The translations under genes were made by a program, and so were the position numbers. Below are positions 14,856 to 22,593 of a stretch of 41,806 nt of DNA, in pieces. The stretch's first letter is position 1; every line of letters begins with the position of its first letter. The notes under the pieces are model-generated. The model did not search any database and had not been told where the DNA came from. It saw nothing but the letters and a program-made list of their open reading frames with translations. This stretch comes from Candidatus Uhrbacteria bacterium (GTDB lineage Bacteria; Patescibacteriota; Patescibacteriia; UBA9934): contig JABJOE010000002.1 in assembly GCA_018664485.1 (NCBI GenBank), forward strand, positions 75,896-117,701, written 5' to 3'.

Positions 14856-16715
14856 ATGGAACACTCAAAGTCGTTTCAAAGAAGTTTAGTTTGGGGGACG
14901 CTACTCGCGCTGTTGGTTCTGAGTAGCTTTTTTGTTTTCACGCTTAACGCTCAGGCCGCGGCATACGAGACAATGCAGGTCAGCCTTTCGGGGTCAGGCG
15001 GCGAGCTCATTATGGAACCGGGGGAGGTAAAGGAGGTCAGCGTAGAGTTTTTAAACGCTGGATCGTCAACGTGGATGAATGACGGAGCCGGCTATCTCTC
15101 AGTTTACACTTACGGACCGAAATATCGTCGTTCAGTTTTTGATCCGGCTACATGGCTCGGGCCTGATCAAGTAAAACGTATTAGCGAGACTGTTGTGGCA
15201 CCCGGCGACACGGCGAATGTTGTATTTGAACTTCACGCACCATTAGAGGAAGGGGAGTATGAAGAAACTTTTGCTCTTGCGTCGGAGGGGGTTGCTTGGG
15301 TGGATGGCGGAGAGTTTACTTTTACGATTACTGTTAGCTCCGAGAAGGTTGAGGCAATGCCTGAATCTATAGTTGATGATGAAGTTGTTGGAGATGTTTA
15401 TGATGGGGAGGTCATTGTAAGAACTGCAAATAAGATTAAGGCTTTGGCAGAGCGACCTATCTTATTCACTGTCGTGGTCAAGAATACCGGATCAACAACC
15501 TGGAAAAATTACGGAATACAGTCGCAGGACGTTGCTATTGCGTCATCAAGTTCAGTTGATTTTGGACATCCGTCTTGGCTCGGGTCGCAAATTGCATACG
15601 CAGTTGAAACGGTGGCACCCGGGGAGTCGGCAACGGTTAGTTTCGCTTTTAGCGCGCCAGAGGTGAATGGATCACATACCGCGCGTTTCGATTTCGTAGC
15701 AAATGGTGAGGTTGTAGATGATGCACTGATTGAAATTCCAGTTGAGGTTACTGGCGGTGCTGCATCAGCAATTAATGAACCTGCAGATGAAGATTTAGTT
15801 GATGACGACGGAATAGTTGAGAGTCACATTCAACAAGAAGAGCCTTTACTACGAGTAGGACTTCTCACGGTTGACGATGAAACAGACAATATTATTACGA
15901 TCACTTCCTACGAGTCCGACTTTGACGTGCGAGACACGGAGGGGAATCTGCTAGCAGAATTAGAAGCTGGACAGCTGGCAACTGGGTATTACAAAGACGG
16001 CTATTATTATTACGACGTCGGTCGCGGGCTTGAGAAGTCTTCTTACGGACTTCGTTTTGAGCCACTTGAGGAAAATGCGGTGATGACAATTACAAACTTC
16101 GACTACCGACTTACTCGCGGCGGCGGCTACGCATACAATACGTACAGGAATGTTTTAGAGATTCGGTATAACGACTACAAAGATCGTACCTGGGTGATAA
16201 ACGAGATTTCTATCGAGATGTATTTGCGTGGACTTGCCGAGACGTCCAATATTTCTCATGAGGAATATCAAAAAGCATTACTTACGGCTGCACGAACATA
16301 TGCGTATTATCACTTTACTCGCGGAACTAAGCGCGGAAATGAGTACATGCACATCGTCGCATACGCTGACGATCAGGTTTACCGAGGGTATGAGCGAGAG
16401 ACAATGGCGCCACGTATTACCGAGGCGGTTAACGATACCCGAGGAACTGTCGTGACATACGATGATGACATTGCTATCACTCCATACTTTTCTCGCTCCG
16501 ACGGATATACTCGTGACTGGGCTGAGGTTTGGGGAGGTGATGTTGCGTGGGCGAAGTCTGTGAAGGTGCCATGTGACGAAGGTAAGTCGCTTTGGGGGCA
16601 TGGGGTCGGAATGTCTGCTTCAGGTGCGCTGTGCATGGCAAACGGAGGTGATACATGGGATGAAATTTTGAAGCACTTTTACACGGGGGTTGAGCTTCAC
16701 AAGCGCTGGGAGTAG
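14856..16715 (+). CDS. SpoIID/LytB-domain protein with two Ig-like modules
   Basis: 619 residues. A signal peptide or anchor (to about residue 35, ending AQAA) is followed by two similar beta-domains. Each has an NAGSSTWMN or NTGSTTWKN motif and an APG(D/E)(T/S)A segment, like the NBR1/NEW3-type Ig domains. An acidic linker (about 305-330) leads to the SpoIID domain, with IEMYLRGLAETSN holding the likely catalytic Glu, TAARTYAYYH, PYFSRSDGYT, and GHGVGMSASGA near 582. SpoIID enzymes are lytic transglycosylases that cut peptidoglycan after the stem peptides are removed. A D,D-carboxypeptidase gene follows 100 bases later, so both may act on cell-wall remodelling. No ribosome-binding site at ATG; the start is accepted because it gives the signal peptide. 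Confidence 0.85.
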   Translation: MEHSKSFQRSLVWGTLLALLVLSSFFVFTLNAQAAAYETMQVSLSGSGGELIMEPGEVKEVSVEFLNAGSSTWMNDGAGYLSVYTYGPKYRRSVFDPATWLGPDQVKRISETVVAPGDTANVVFELHAPLEEGEYEETFALASEGVAWVDGGEFTFTITVSSEKVEAMPESIVDDEVVGDVYDGEVIVRTANKIKALAERPILFTVVVKNTGSTTWKNYGIQSQDVAIASSSSVDFGHPSWLGSQIAYAVETVAPGESATVSFAFSAPEVNGSHTARFDFVANGEVVDDALIEIPVEVTGGAASAINEPADEDLVDDDGIVESHIQQEEPLLRVGLLTVDDETDNIITITSYESDFDVRDTEGNLLAELEAGQLATGYYKDGYYYYDVGRGLEKSSYGLRFEPLEENAVMTITNFDYRLTRGGGYAYNTYRNVLEIRYNDYKDRTWVINEISIEMYLRGLAETSNISHEEYQKALLTAARTYAYYHFTRGTKRGNEYMHIVAYADDQVYRGYERETMAPRITEAVNDTRGTVVTYDDDIAITPYFSRSDGYTRDWAEVWGGDVAWAKSVKVPCDEGKSLWGHGVGMSASGALCMANGGDTWDEILKHFYTGVELHKRWE

Positions 16716-16814
16716 TTGGATCCAAAAGTTAGTTATTGTTCCTAAATACCTAGGCCCTGATACCTAGAACCTATAAGGCATCATTGCACCCACTTCATTC
16801 GTTGTATCTTTTTT

Positions 16815-17858
16815 ATGAAGAAATTTTTTCTACTTAGTTTTTTGGCCGCGTTGTTGGTCCCGCAAGCATCTTTTGCGATCAGTCAGGACCTTTTTGAGAT
16901 TTACGATGATCGTGGAGATCTTCAGGAGGCGTTTGATAACGAGACTTACCAGGCGATTCCAGGAACGGCATCTGGATTTTTAATTGATATAGAAGATTGG
17001 GCTCGTCAGTATGGGTATGTGGCGTATCCGGAGCTCGCAGATTATGCACCTGAAGTTTCGCCAGCTACCTATGATGGCGTGGGTGTTGCGCCCGAGGTTA
17101 CTGCTGAGACTTACATTGTTATAGATGACGCGTCAGGAACGATCCTCGCAGCCGGCAATGCAGATCAGCTGTGGCCAGTTGCATCTATCACAAAGCTTGT
17201 AACTGCCAAAACTGCGATGGACCTTGGGCTTGATGGCGGAGGTGTTGGAACTGTAGAGGATGTTGACGATGTCGGCGGTGCGAAGCTCTGGGTATATGGT
17301 GGGACGAGCTTTGCGATGATCGATTTATTGAAAGCGACACTTGTTGCTTCAGCGAATAACGCAGCAAACGCAGTAGCGCGACTGACAGGATATGAAAACG
17401 AAACATTCATTGATCACATGAATGAGTTTGCGGCATCACTTAATCTTGGACGCACAACTTTCGAAGATCCAACCGGCATTGAACTTGGAAATGTATCGAC
17501 GGCACGCGAGGTTGCGGCATTTGCAAGCGCTGTTTTTGCAGATGAAAATATCCGACGCATGGCCGGAACATCGAGTATTTATATTGACGCACTTAATGAT
17601 GACTATACGCGTAACATCAATAGTACTAACTGGCTTTTGTATGATCACGCATACGATGACGTGTATGTGACAGCGGGGAAGACCGGATACTTGCCCGAAG
17701 CTGGATGGAATTTAGTCGTACGCATGCACCCGATGGGAGACGACGAAGATAGTTCGGTACTTGTAGTAGTTATGGGGTCGGATGATAGACGTACAAGCTG
17801 TGATGATGCCGCGTCGCTTGCAAGATGGGCTTGGGCGAACCACGACTGGGAGCGATAA
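16815..17858 (+). CDS. D-alanyl-D-alanine carboxypeptidase, PBP5 type (serine)
   Basis: 347 residues. Signal peptide MKKFFLLSFLAALLVPQASF, a non-conserved segment to about 98, then the SxxK penicillin-binding fold: S124-I-T-K127 (nucleophile and general base), S179-A-N181 and K289-T-G291. All three catalytic motifs are intact. The enzyme should trim the terminal D-Ala from peptidoglycan stems outside the membrane. It lacks the C-terminal extension and amphipathic anchor of PBP5/DacF, so it may be free in the periplasm-like space. It is next to the SpoIID-domain gene, on the same strand. No Shine-Dalgarno sequence before ATG; TATCTT lies very near it. Confidence 0.9.
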   Translation: MKKFFLLSFLAALLVPQASFAISQDLFEIYDDRGDLQEAFDNETYQAIPGTASGFLIDIEDWARQYGYVAYPELADYAPEVSPATYDGVGVAPEVTAETYIVIDDASGTILAAGNADQLWPVASITKLVTAKTAMDLGLDGGGVGTVEDVDDVGGAKLWVYGGTSFAMIDLLKATLVASANNAANAVARLTGYENETFIDHMNEFAASLNLGRTTFEDPTGIELGNVSTAREVAAFASAVFADENIRRMAGTSSIYIDALNDDYTRNINSTNWLLYDHAYDDVYVTAGKTGYLPEAGWNLVVRMHPMGDDEDSSVLVVVMGSDDRRTSCDDAASLARWAWANHDWER

Positions 17859-17889
17859 CTTGCGGCGACAGCATTTTTTAAATTTCTTT

Positions 17890-18170
17890 AAAAGAAGATG
17901 ACCTCCGAAAAGCTCCCCAGCTTCTCGGAGGTCACGTACCTTCACCGCCCCTTGGCGAAACAACAGTACTAGTGGAGCTTCCTTTTGCGGAGGTCGCTCC
18001 GTTGAATTCCCTCCAAGGATTCAACACCAGAAAAGATGGGGCTCTACAGAAAAGTGATCTGGAGCTCAACATCTTGCGTACTCGTGGACAACTTTGCTCG
18101 AATGAGCTCGGTGAATCCATGCAGGGCAAGTACGCAATCAGCGCTCTGGCAGCGCTAAACTTAAAGAACT
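17890..18170 (-). ncRNA. Candidate small RNA (or 62-aa mRNA), unit 1
   Basis: A consensus promoter at 18205-18177 and the terminator at 17933-17900 frame a minus-strand transcript of about 280 bases. It contains local hairpins such as GTTGAAT/ATTCAAC and AGCGCT/AGCGCT. The only frame is 62 codons from ATG 18120 with no Shine-Dalgarno sequence; its product is Ser/Arg-rich without pattern, and its stop abuts the terminator stem. I compared it with memory of tmRNA, RNase P, SRP and 6S RNA and saw none of their conserved cores. A structured RNA is preferred, a short mRNA remains possible. Confidence 0.45.
17900..17933 (-). terminator. Terminator of candidate RNA unit 1
   Basis: Near-perfect 15-bp stem GACCTCCGAAAAGCT (17900-17914)/AGCTTCTCGGAGGTC (17919-17933). 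The T-rich side (ATCTTCTTTT) follows on the minus strand, not on the plus strand, so it ends a minus-strand transcript rather than the carboxypeptidase gene. Confidence 0.7.
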
Positions 18171-18176
18171 AGCCCA

Positions 18177-18205
18177 AGACTAGTCCTTTTTTTGTATTTT
18201 GTCAA
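18177..18205 (-). promoter_or_regulatory. Promoter of candidate RNA unit 1
   Basis: Minus strand: TTGACA (18205-18200), 17-base A-rich spacer, TAGTCT (18182-18177). Confidence 0.65.
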
Positions 18206-18214
18206 TGCCTGGTG

Positions 18215-18541
18215 GAAAGCCAAAGGCTCCAGGGACGATTCCCCGGAGCCACGCGTTACGCAAACCTTCAGGGCCTCTCCCAAACCCTTCTGGTTCTCTT
18301 ATCCCTTAGCTCCCTCAAGCCTCCACTTCCTCGACACCACTGGTCCCTTTACTCACCCGTGCATCCACCTGCAACGCATTGCGCTGCTTGAAATGCTTCT
18401 ACCAAGAGAACGACTAGAAGCAGGTTGCCTTCATCGCTCTATATGCACAGCGGGGATTGCTGCATATATATGTTCATACGCTTGGCGCGCGAACAAACTC
18501 TGCGGATGTGGTTCATTTCTGAGACCACAACCAAAAAGTAC
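18215..18541 (-). ncRNA. Candidate structured small RNA, unit 2
   Basis: A promoter at 18576-18548 and a GC-rich hairpin at 18250-18225 (GGCTCC/GGAGCC with inner GGG/CCC, then TTTGGCTTT on the minus strand) define a minus-strand unit of about 320 bases. No frame longer than 26 codons starts with ATG on that strand. Inside it are clear stems: GTGGT/ACCAC, TATATGCAGC/GCTGTGCATATA and TGCTTCTA/TAGAAGCA. A purine-rich stretch follows (about 18250-18350). No tmRNA, RNase P or SRP signature was recognised. A noncoding RNA is the best reading. It lies directly upstream of unit 1 on the same strand. Confidence 0.5.
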
Positions 18542-18547
18542 GCTAAC

Positions 18548-18576
18548 AACGTAGCGCACTATTCTTGATATGTCAA
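18548..18576 (-). promoter_or_regulatory. Promoter of candidate RNA unit 2
   Basis: Minus strand: TTGACA (18576-18571), 17-base spacer, TACGTT (18553-18548), the same -10 as at 11379. It starts 11 bases before the stop of the PH-domain gene in plus coordinates, so it fires away from that gene's end. Confidence 0.6.
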
Positions 18577-18586
18577 CGCCTAAAGC

Positions 18587-19132
18587 TTAGCGGGAGTCGT
18601 CTCCGTGTCGACGTTTGTCGTTTTCAACAAGCTCAACAATTTTATGTTTTACGTCCTCTGGATTGTCGACGTTTTTAAAGTTGAAGCGCTCTGTCGAACC
18701 AGCTGTCTGAATATGAACATTCCCGAATGTAAATATAGTTGAAAAGAATCCGTGGGTCTCAGCAGTTACGTCTTGCACCTGGTTTAGGTGAAGCGTTGAG
18801 ATAACTCGAGAGAACAGTCCGAGCTGCTCGATGTTTACGATACGCTCGCTTGTAACGATCCAGGTATCCAAGTAGTAATCGGTGAACATTGTCATCAGTA
18901 GAAGTAGTCCAACGATCGAATAGGTGCAGATTCCCAGAATTCCGAATGTCTGCCAGAGGATGTTAGTAATGTCTGTTCCCGTTGAGAGTATGATCAGGTA
19001 GAAAGCTGCCGGGATCAAAAGGAATCCAAGGAAGTATAGAAAGATGGTGAGGACCTCGATCCAGTGCCGGCGCAAAAAGATGACTGTCTTTTCTCCGCGC
19101 TGTTGATTTGGTAGGTGGTGAAGGGAAATCAT
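18587..19132 (-). CDS. Membrane protein with bacterial PH domain (bPH2/YdbS type)
   Basis: 181 residues. Two hydrophobic helices (about 26-50 and 64-84) precede a soluble domain with TDYYLDTWIVTSERIVNIEQLGLFSR, the common start of membrane-flanked bPH2 domains, followed by ISTLHLNQVQDVTAETHGFFSTIFTFGNVHIQTAG. The role of these domains is poorly known; some are linked to membrane stress. It is the third gene in a minus-strand group with ruvB and an 84-aa membrane protein, nine bases after the latter. No special regulation is visible. Confidence 0.8.
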   Translation of the reverse strand: MISLHHLPNQQRGEKTVIFLRRHWIEVLTIFLYFLGFLLIPAAFYLIILSTGTDITNILWQTFGILGICTYSIVGLLLLMTMFTDYYLDTWIVTSERIVNIEQLGLFSRVISTLHLNQVQDVTAETHGFFSTIFTFGNVHIQTAGSTERFNFKNVDNPEDVKHKIVELVENDKRRHGDDSR

Positions 19133-19141
19133 ATTTGTAAT

Positions 19142-19396
19142 CTAAAACGTAGGTGCTGTTGAAAAGAAAGCTTCACTGATTGAAAGTGTTTGTGTCCAGT
19201 CTATGCTTAGTATTAGATTTACTTGCAGTAGGACGACAGCCGCAAACGCTATTGTGTAGAGAGCGAGAACGATAGTTGTTTTTGTGCTTTGTAGGCCGAA
19301 GCGAGCCATGTGGTAGAAGTTGAAGAAGACGAAAAAGCTACAGATGAAGAAGAACAGGCCGTATATTGCAAGGAAGATCCAAAGTGGGAATATCAT
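19142..19396 (-). CDS. Small membrane protein, 84 aa
   Basis: Two or three hydrophobic segments (about 3-28 and 40-64) fill most of the protein; no family recognised. The ATG overlaps the ruvB stop by four bases (ATGA), so translation is coupled, and the PH-domain gene follows after nine bases. It may be a partner of that membrane protein. Its composition (Phe/Ile/Leu-rich) and place inside an operon support a real gene in spite of its size. Confidence 0.7.
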   Translation of the reverse strand: MIFPLWIFLAIYGLFFFICSFFVFFNFYHMARFGLQSTKTTIVLALYTIAFAAVVLLQVNLILSIDWTQTLSISEAFFSTAPTF

Positions 19397-20409
19397 ATTG
19401 ATTTTAAGTGGTCGTAAGCGCGCTGTGTTGCTTTGCGTCCGCGAGGAGTGCGTTCGAGGAAGCCGATTTGTAGAAGGAATGGTTCGTAGATTTCTTCAAT
19501 CGTTGCTTGCTCTTCCTGGGTTGCTGCAGCTAACGTGGATAGTCCAACTGGACCACCATTGAAGTTGTTGATAATTGTATGAAGTAGCCGGCGGTCGGTG
19601 TTATCGAGTCCAAGAGGATCGATTGCGAGTATGTCGAGCGCTGCGTTTGCGATCACTTCGTCTAGATCGCCACCGTGCTTCACCTGGGCGTAGTCACGAA
19701 CGCGCTTCAGTAGTCGATTTGCGATTCGAGGAGTGCGTCGTGAGCGGCATGCGATTGCCTCGCATGTTTTTGTGTCAGGGGACAGTTTAAGGAGTTGGGC
19801 ACTTCGGTTAACGATTTTTGTAACTTCATCTGGAGTATAAAAAGAGAGGTGGTACGTTGATCCGAATCGGTCACGCAGCGGAGATGAAAGTAGAGACAGT
19901 CGAGTGGTTGCTCCAATGATTGTAAAACGCTCAAGTCCCAGTCGAAGTGTGCGGGCAGATGGTCCTTTCCCTACAACTATGTCTAGCGCATAGTCTTCCA
20001 TTGCAGGGTACAAAACCTCCTCGATAGAGCGATTCATCCGGTGTATCTCGTCGATAAAAAGAATGTCACCTTCTTTAAGGTTTGAAAGTATTGCAGCAAG
20101 GTCGCCAACGCGTTCGAGTGCAGTACCGCTTGTGATACGAATATTTGCTCCCATTTCTTTTGCGATGATATGAGCTAACGTTGTCTTCCCAAGTCCAGGG
20201 TTTCCGTATAGAAGTACGTGATCCATCGCTTCTTCGCGGGCTTTTGCAGCGTCCATGAATATCTGCAGTCCTACCTTGAGATCCTCCTGACCAACGAAAT
20301 CTGCAAGACTTTGGGGACGTAATCCAATCTCAAACTGGCGTTCGTTCTCATTAGAGCCTTTTGAGACAGTACGCTTTTCCTCTTTTATATCTGTATTCGT
20401 TTCGATCAT
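19393..20409 (-). CDS. ruvB: Holliday junction branch migration helicase RuvB
   Basis: 338 residues, the usual length. It forms hexameric rings that drive branch migration of Holliday junctions together with RuvA. Walker A GNPGLGKT (69-76), Walker [13 protein letters not shown] (about 114-125), sensor I GATTR, the PLRDRF arginine-finger region, and the C-terminal winged-helix [15 protein letters not shown] and [10 protein letters not shown] are all present. TATACT lies seven bases before ATG (minus strand 20422-20417) with no Shine-Dalgarno sequence, so the mRNA is probably leaderless. ruvA and ruvC are not adjacent. It heads an operon with two membrane-protein genes, an unusual partner set. 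Confidence 0.97.
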   Translation of the reverse strand: MIETNTDIKEEKRTVSKGSNENERQFEIGLRPQSLADFVGQEDLKVGLQIFMDAAKAREEAMDHVLLYGNPGLGKTTLAHIIAKEMGANIRITSGTALERVGDLAAILSNLKEGDILFIDEIHRMNRSIEEVLYPAMEDYALDIVVGKGPSARTLRLGLERFTIIGATTRLSLLSSPLRDRFGSTYHLSFYTPDEVTKIVNRSAQLLKLSPDTKTCEAIACRSRRTPRIANRLLKRVRDYAQVKHGGDLDEVIANAALDILAIDPLGLDNTDRRLLHTIINNFNGGPVGLSTLAAATQEEQATIEEIYEPFLLQIGFLERTPRGRKATQRAYDHLKSI

Positions 20410-20616
20410 TAATCACAGTATACACTGCCTGGTTGGATACTAAAATGCTTGGCAATCAGCAATTTTCAGTGTAAGACTGGGTTGTCGTTCATTTGCCCAT
20501 GGAGGGACTGTGGCCGGCACAGTGGTTATTCTGACCGTATTCCTCGTATTGGCTGTTGTTGGTCAATTATGTGGGTACAGCAAATCTTTGACTCAAACAA
20601 TGAAGGGAGGTGAGTG

Positions 20617-21030
20617 ATGGAGGACGCACTTATAGTCGTCGGAATTCTCGTGTTGGTACTGGCGTTACCGATCGCGATAATACTGGTCTTCACGCCTCCT
20701 GAGATCACGGTCGGGTTTGTGCTGAGGGCATTTGAAAGGGATTGGTTCGTGGAGCCGACGCTTCAAACCGGGTCGTTGTCGCCACATTCTCTCATGTTTC
20801 GATATAGGAAAAACATCTACGTCATTAGCTATGCTCGAATCGATGATTGCGACGAGATCTTGAGGGTGGTCTTGCGCTGTGATAAGGATGGAGGTGTTGA
20901 CGGGAGTCACACAGAAGACCTGCTCATCGCATTTCGAGATGGCGAAAGCACCCACCTGGACAGGCAGAGACACATCCGTTTCAGCAAGGAGCTGCTTCGC
21001 CTCGTAAAGGAGAAGCTCGATATTTCGTGA
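20617..21030 (+). CDS. Single-pass membrane protein of unknown function, 137 aa
   Basis: Not recognised. ATG 20617 is preferred over the adjoining GTG 20614 because GGGAGG stands six bases before it. One N-terminal hydrophobic helix (about 4-30) anchors a soluble domain with RYRKNIYVISYARIDDCDEI and a C-terminal basic helix. A beta-rich PH-like fold would suit the pattern, but no motif proves it. A clear hairpin terminator follows the stop, then the tRNA-Leu promoter. It belongs to the group of isolated GC-rich genes with good ribosome-binding sites. Confidence 0.65.
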   Translation: MEDALIVVGILVLVLALPIAIILVFTPPEITVGFVLRAFERDWFVEPTLQTGSLSPHSLMFRYRKNIYVISYARIDDCDEILRVVLRCDKDGGVDGSHTEDLLIAFRDGESTHLDRQRHIRFSKELLRLVKEKLDIS

Positions 21031-21045
21031 GTAAAGAGCTTTCTG

Positions 21046-21085
21046 CGCGGTCGACCCACCTGGGTGCGGCCGCGATTGCTTTTAT
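21046..21085 (+). terminator. Hairpin terminator after the 137-aa membrane protein gene
   Basis: CGCGGTCG (21046-21053) pairs with CGGCCGCG (21067-21074) with one wobble; inner CCCA/TGGG. Followed by ATTGCTTTTATG. Confidence 0.7.
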
Positions 21086-21096
21086 GAGTATAGGCC

Positions 21097-21125
21097 TTGA
21101 AATTAACGCTAATCTCGGATATATT
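21097..21125 (+). promoter_or_regulatory. Promoter of tRNA-Leu(UAA)
   Basis: TTGAAA (21097-21102), 17-base spacer, TATATT (21120-21125), 13 bases before the tRNA 5' end. Confidence 0.75.
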
Positions 21126-21138
21126 CTGCGTGGACTAT

Positions 21139-21224
21139 GCCGCGGTGATGGAATGGTAGACATAGGGGACTTAAAATCCCCGGGTAGAGATACCGTGTGG
21201 GTTCAATTCCCACCCGCGGTACCA
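21139..21224 (+). tRNA. tRNA-Leu (anticodon UAA)
   Basis: Acceptor arms GCCGCGG and CCGCGGT, a long variable arm as in class II tRNAs, anticodon stem GGGGA/TCCCC with loop CTTAAAA (anticodon TAA), T-arm GTGGG-TTCAATT-CCCAC. A73 and CCA are encoded. 86 bases. Confidence 0.95.
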
Positions 21225-21349
21225 TCAAAACATCATCAGTTGGGCTATTTTCGACTCACGGGCCCCGACAGACTTCGTCTACGTACTAATAGTACGTTTC
21301 CTTGTCTGCCACCCGTTCATCGAAACTATCGCCAACTGATGATGTTTTA
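21225..21349 (+). repeat. Long branched inverted repeat after tRNA-Leu(UAA)
   Basis: AAAACATCATCAGTTGG (from 21227) pairs with CCAACTGATGATGTTTT (ending 21348) over 17 bp and continues imperfectly (14 of 19) inward. The interior holds further stems ACGTACT/AGTACGT, AGAC/GTCT and GACAGAC/GTCTGCC-like. The last 40 bases (21310-21349) recur at 27711-27750 with 38 identities, also downstream of a tRNA-Leu gene. No coding frame. Confidence 0.7.
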
Positions 21350-21421
21350 GTTATAAGCTCGCTTGCCTTCTGCTTGGCAGCATAGAAAATCGACTAAAAT
21401 CTTGCGTTTTGTAATTTAAGA

Positions 21422-21447
21422 CCATAGCTTTTTGCTGTGGTTTTATT
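21422..21447 (+). terminator. Terminator downstream of the tRNA-Leu(UAA) unit
   Basis: CCATAGC/GCTGTGG 7-bp stem with one wobble, loop TTTTT, then TTTTATTG. It probably ends the tRNA-Leu transcript after the repeat element. Confidence 0.65.
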
Positions 21448-21514
21448 GTTTATATATAGCGAGATAACTTGACGTTTTTCCTTTAACTTTAGCCATTATT
21501 TTGCTCGTTACAAC

Positions 21515-21543
21515 TTGACAAAACAGCGTTTTTGTGCTATTAT
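21515..21543 (+). promoter_or_regulatory. Promoter of the FHA-domain gene
   Basis: TTGACA (21515-21520), 17-base spacer ending GTGC, TATTAT (21538-21543). Layout and spacer composition closely match the promoters at 3134-3162 (minus) and 3329-3357. Confidence 0.8.
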
Positions 21544-21557
21544 ACAGGCGTCAATGA

Positions 21558-21983
21558 GTGATAGATGTTGCGAAAAACGCAACCTCTCTGATCACAGAGG
21601 CAGAGCAAAGACAGATGATGGCAAAAAGAATCAAGAGGACTCTCTATGTTCCGCCTGCTGGTAACAAAAATGCCCGTCTCATGACCCCCTGGTCGAGAAT
21701 GGGGCTGACCTTCAGCGCAAGTGGACAGAGAAGTCAGTGGACGATCGGTGCCGGTTCGAGTTGTGACATCGTGATCGACGCAGAAACGGTTTCTGGATGT
21801 CACGCAGTTCTGGTAGCGGAGTGGAATAACGGCAGCTATCAGTGGTATATCTGCGACAGCGGCTCTACCAATGGCACCGGTATTCGGGATACGTGGCTTC
21901 AGCCAAACCTCATGTATCGCCTCGAAAACGGGGAGACCATCTGGTTGGGTAGATCCATCAGCGTAAGGCTCTACACCCGCTAG
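21558..21983 (+). CDS. Small FHA-domain protein
   Basis: Up to 141 residues. The C-terminal two thirds is a complete FHA domain: WTIGAGSSCDIVIDAETVSG (the usual Arg of GR is Ala here), a CHAVL strand, DSGSTNGTGI, then a LENGETIWLGRS strand. FHA domains bind phosphothreonine peptides. There is no enzymatic or membrane segment, so it would act as a soluble adaptor. Start is uncertain: GTG 21558 lies only 14 bases after the -10 and would be nearly leaderless; ATG 21616 or 21619 would remove about 20 residues. Missing the key Arg of the IGR motif may weaken phosphopeptide binding. It is an isolated single gene with its own promoter and terminator. Confidence 0.8.
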   Translation: MIDVAKNATSLITEAEQRQMMAKRIKRTLYVPPAGNKNARLMTPWSRMGLTFSASGQRSQWTIGAGSSCDIVIDAETVSGCHAVLVAEWNNGSYQWYICDSGSTNGTGIRDTWLQPNLMYRLENGETIWLGRSISVRLYTR

Positions 21984-22053
21984 CCTTTAAAGAAAAACAA
22001 TCGAAGCGAAAAATGACGTTATCTAGGCTTACGCCCAGGGATGCTATTCGCTC

Positions 22054-22090
22054 CAGCCACCGGGTTCTCCTGGTGGCTGAAATTTTTTAA
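22054..22090 (+). terminator. Terminator after the FHA-domain gene
   Basis: CAGCCACC (22054-22061) pairs with GGTGGCTG (22072-22079); AAATTTTTTAA follows. Confidence 0.8.
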
Positions 22091-22131
22091 TAGACCTTTA
22101 CGATTATTTATTCTCGTCGTATCCTCTTTGC

Positions 22132-22593
22132 ATGAGTTTATATAGACCAAATGTAGCAGTCATTGTCACCGACGGGCACGGAAAAGTGCTTTTATGTGAA
22201 CGTGTTGATGGTACACTTAATGTTCAGACCGTTCAGGGAGGTATTGATTTTGGAGAGAAGCCACTCGAGGCAGCTGTGCGCGAGATGCAAGAAGAGTTAG
22301 GTTTGTCGTCTGACAAATTTGAAATTTTGGACGAGCTTCCAGATACGTATAACTATGATTGGCCAGATGATGTTGCAAAGAAGCTTCACTACACTGGTTT
22401 TATAGGACAGGAGCAGACATTTTTTCTAGCACAAGTAGATGCAAACGTATCTTTTGATCTTGATGCGCATGAACGCGAGTTCGGGAAAGTTTGGTGGGGT
22501 ACAGCGCAGGAGATGATCGAAAAAGCCTGGCCGCAAAAGAGACCGGGCCTTAACGCTGCTTTGCGTGGGTTCGGTTTACTCGGTGAACGATAG
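22132..22593 (+). CDS. Nudix hydrolase, RppH-like RNA 5' pyrophosphohydrolase
   Basis: 153 residues. It carries a full Nudix box from G36 to L58 (G-x5-E42-x7-R50-E-x-x-E-E-x-G). The start YRPNVAVIVTD, the QGGIDFGE turn and the later YTGFIGQEQTFFLAQV resemble RppH (YR.NVGI, PQGGID.GE, IGQ.Q.WFL). RppH removes pyrophosphate from 5'-triphosphate mRNA to start decay. Dinucleoside polyphosphate hydrolysis is the alternative. TATCCT with TTTACG 17 bases upstream lies six bases before ATG, a likely leaderless start. Its 3' end overlaps the convergent gene at 22576 by 18 bases. Confidence 0.85.
   Translation: MSLYRPNVAVIVTDGHGKVLLCERVDGTLNVQTVQGGIDFGEKPLEAAVREMQEELGLSSDKFEILDELPDTYNYDWPDDVAKKLHYTGFIGQEQTFFLAQVDANVSFDLDAHEREFGKVWWGTAQEMIEKAWPQKRPGLNAALRGFGLLGER

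Noticed and set aside
17972-18172. 66-codon plus-strand frame ending like a tmRNA tag (YAISALAAL)
   Set aside because: GTG start without ribosome-binding site, no tRNA-like ends of tmRNA, and the promoter and terminator point to the other strand.
18192-18554. 120-codon plus-strand frame
   Set aside because: Composition without protein pattern, no ribosome-binding site, overlaps the structured minus-strand unit.
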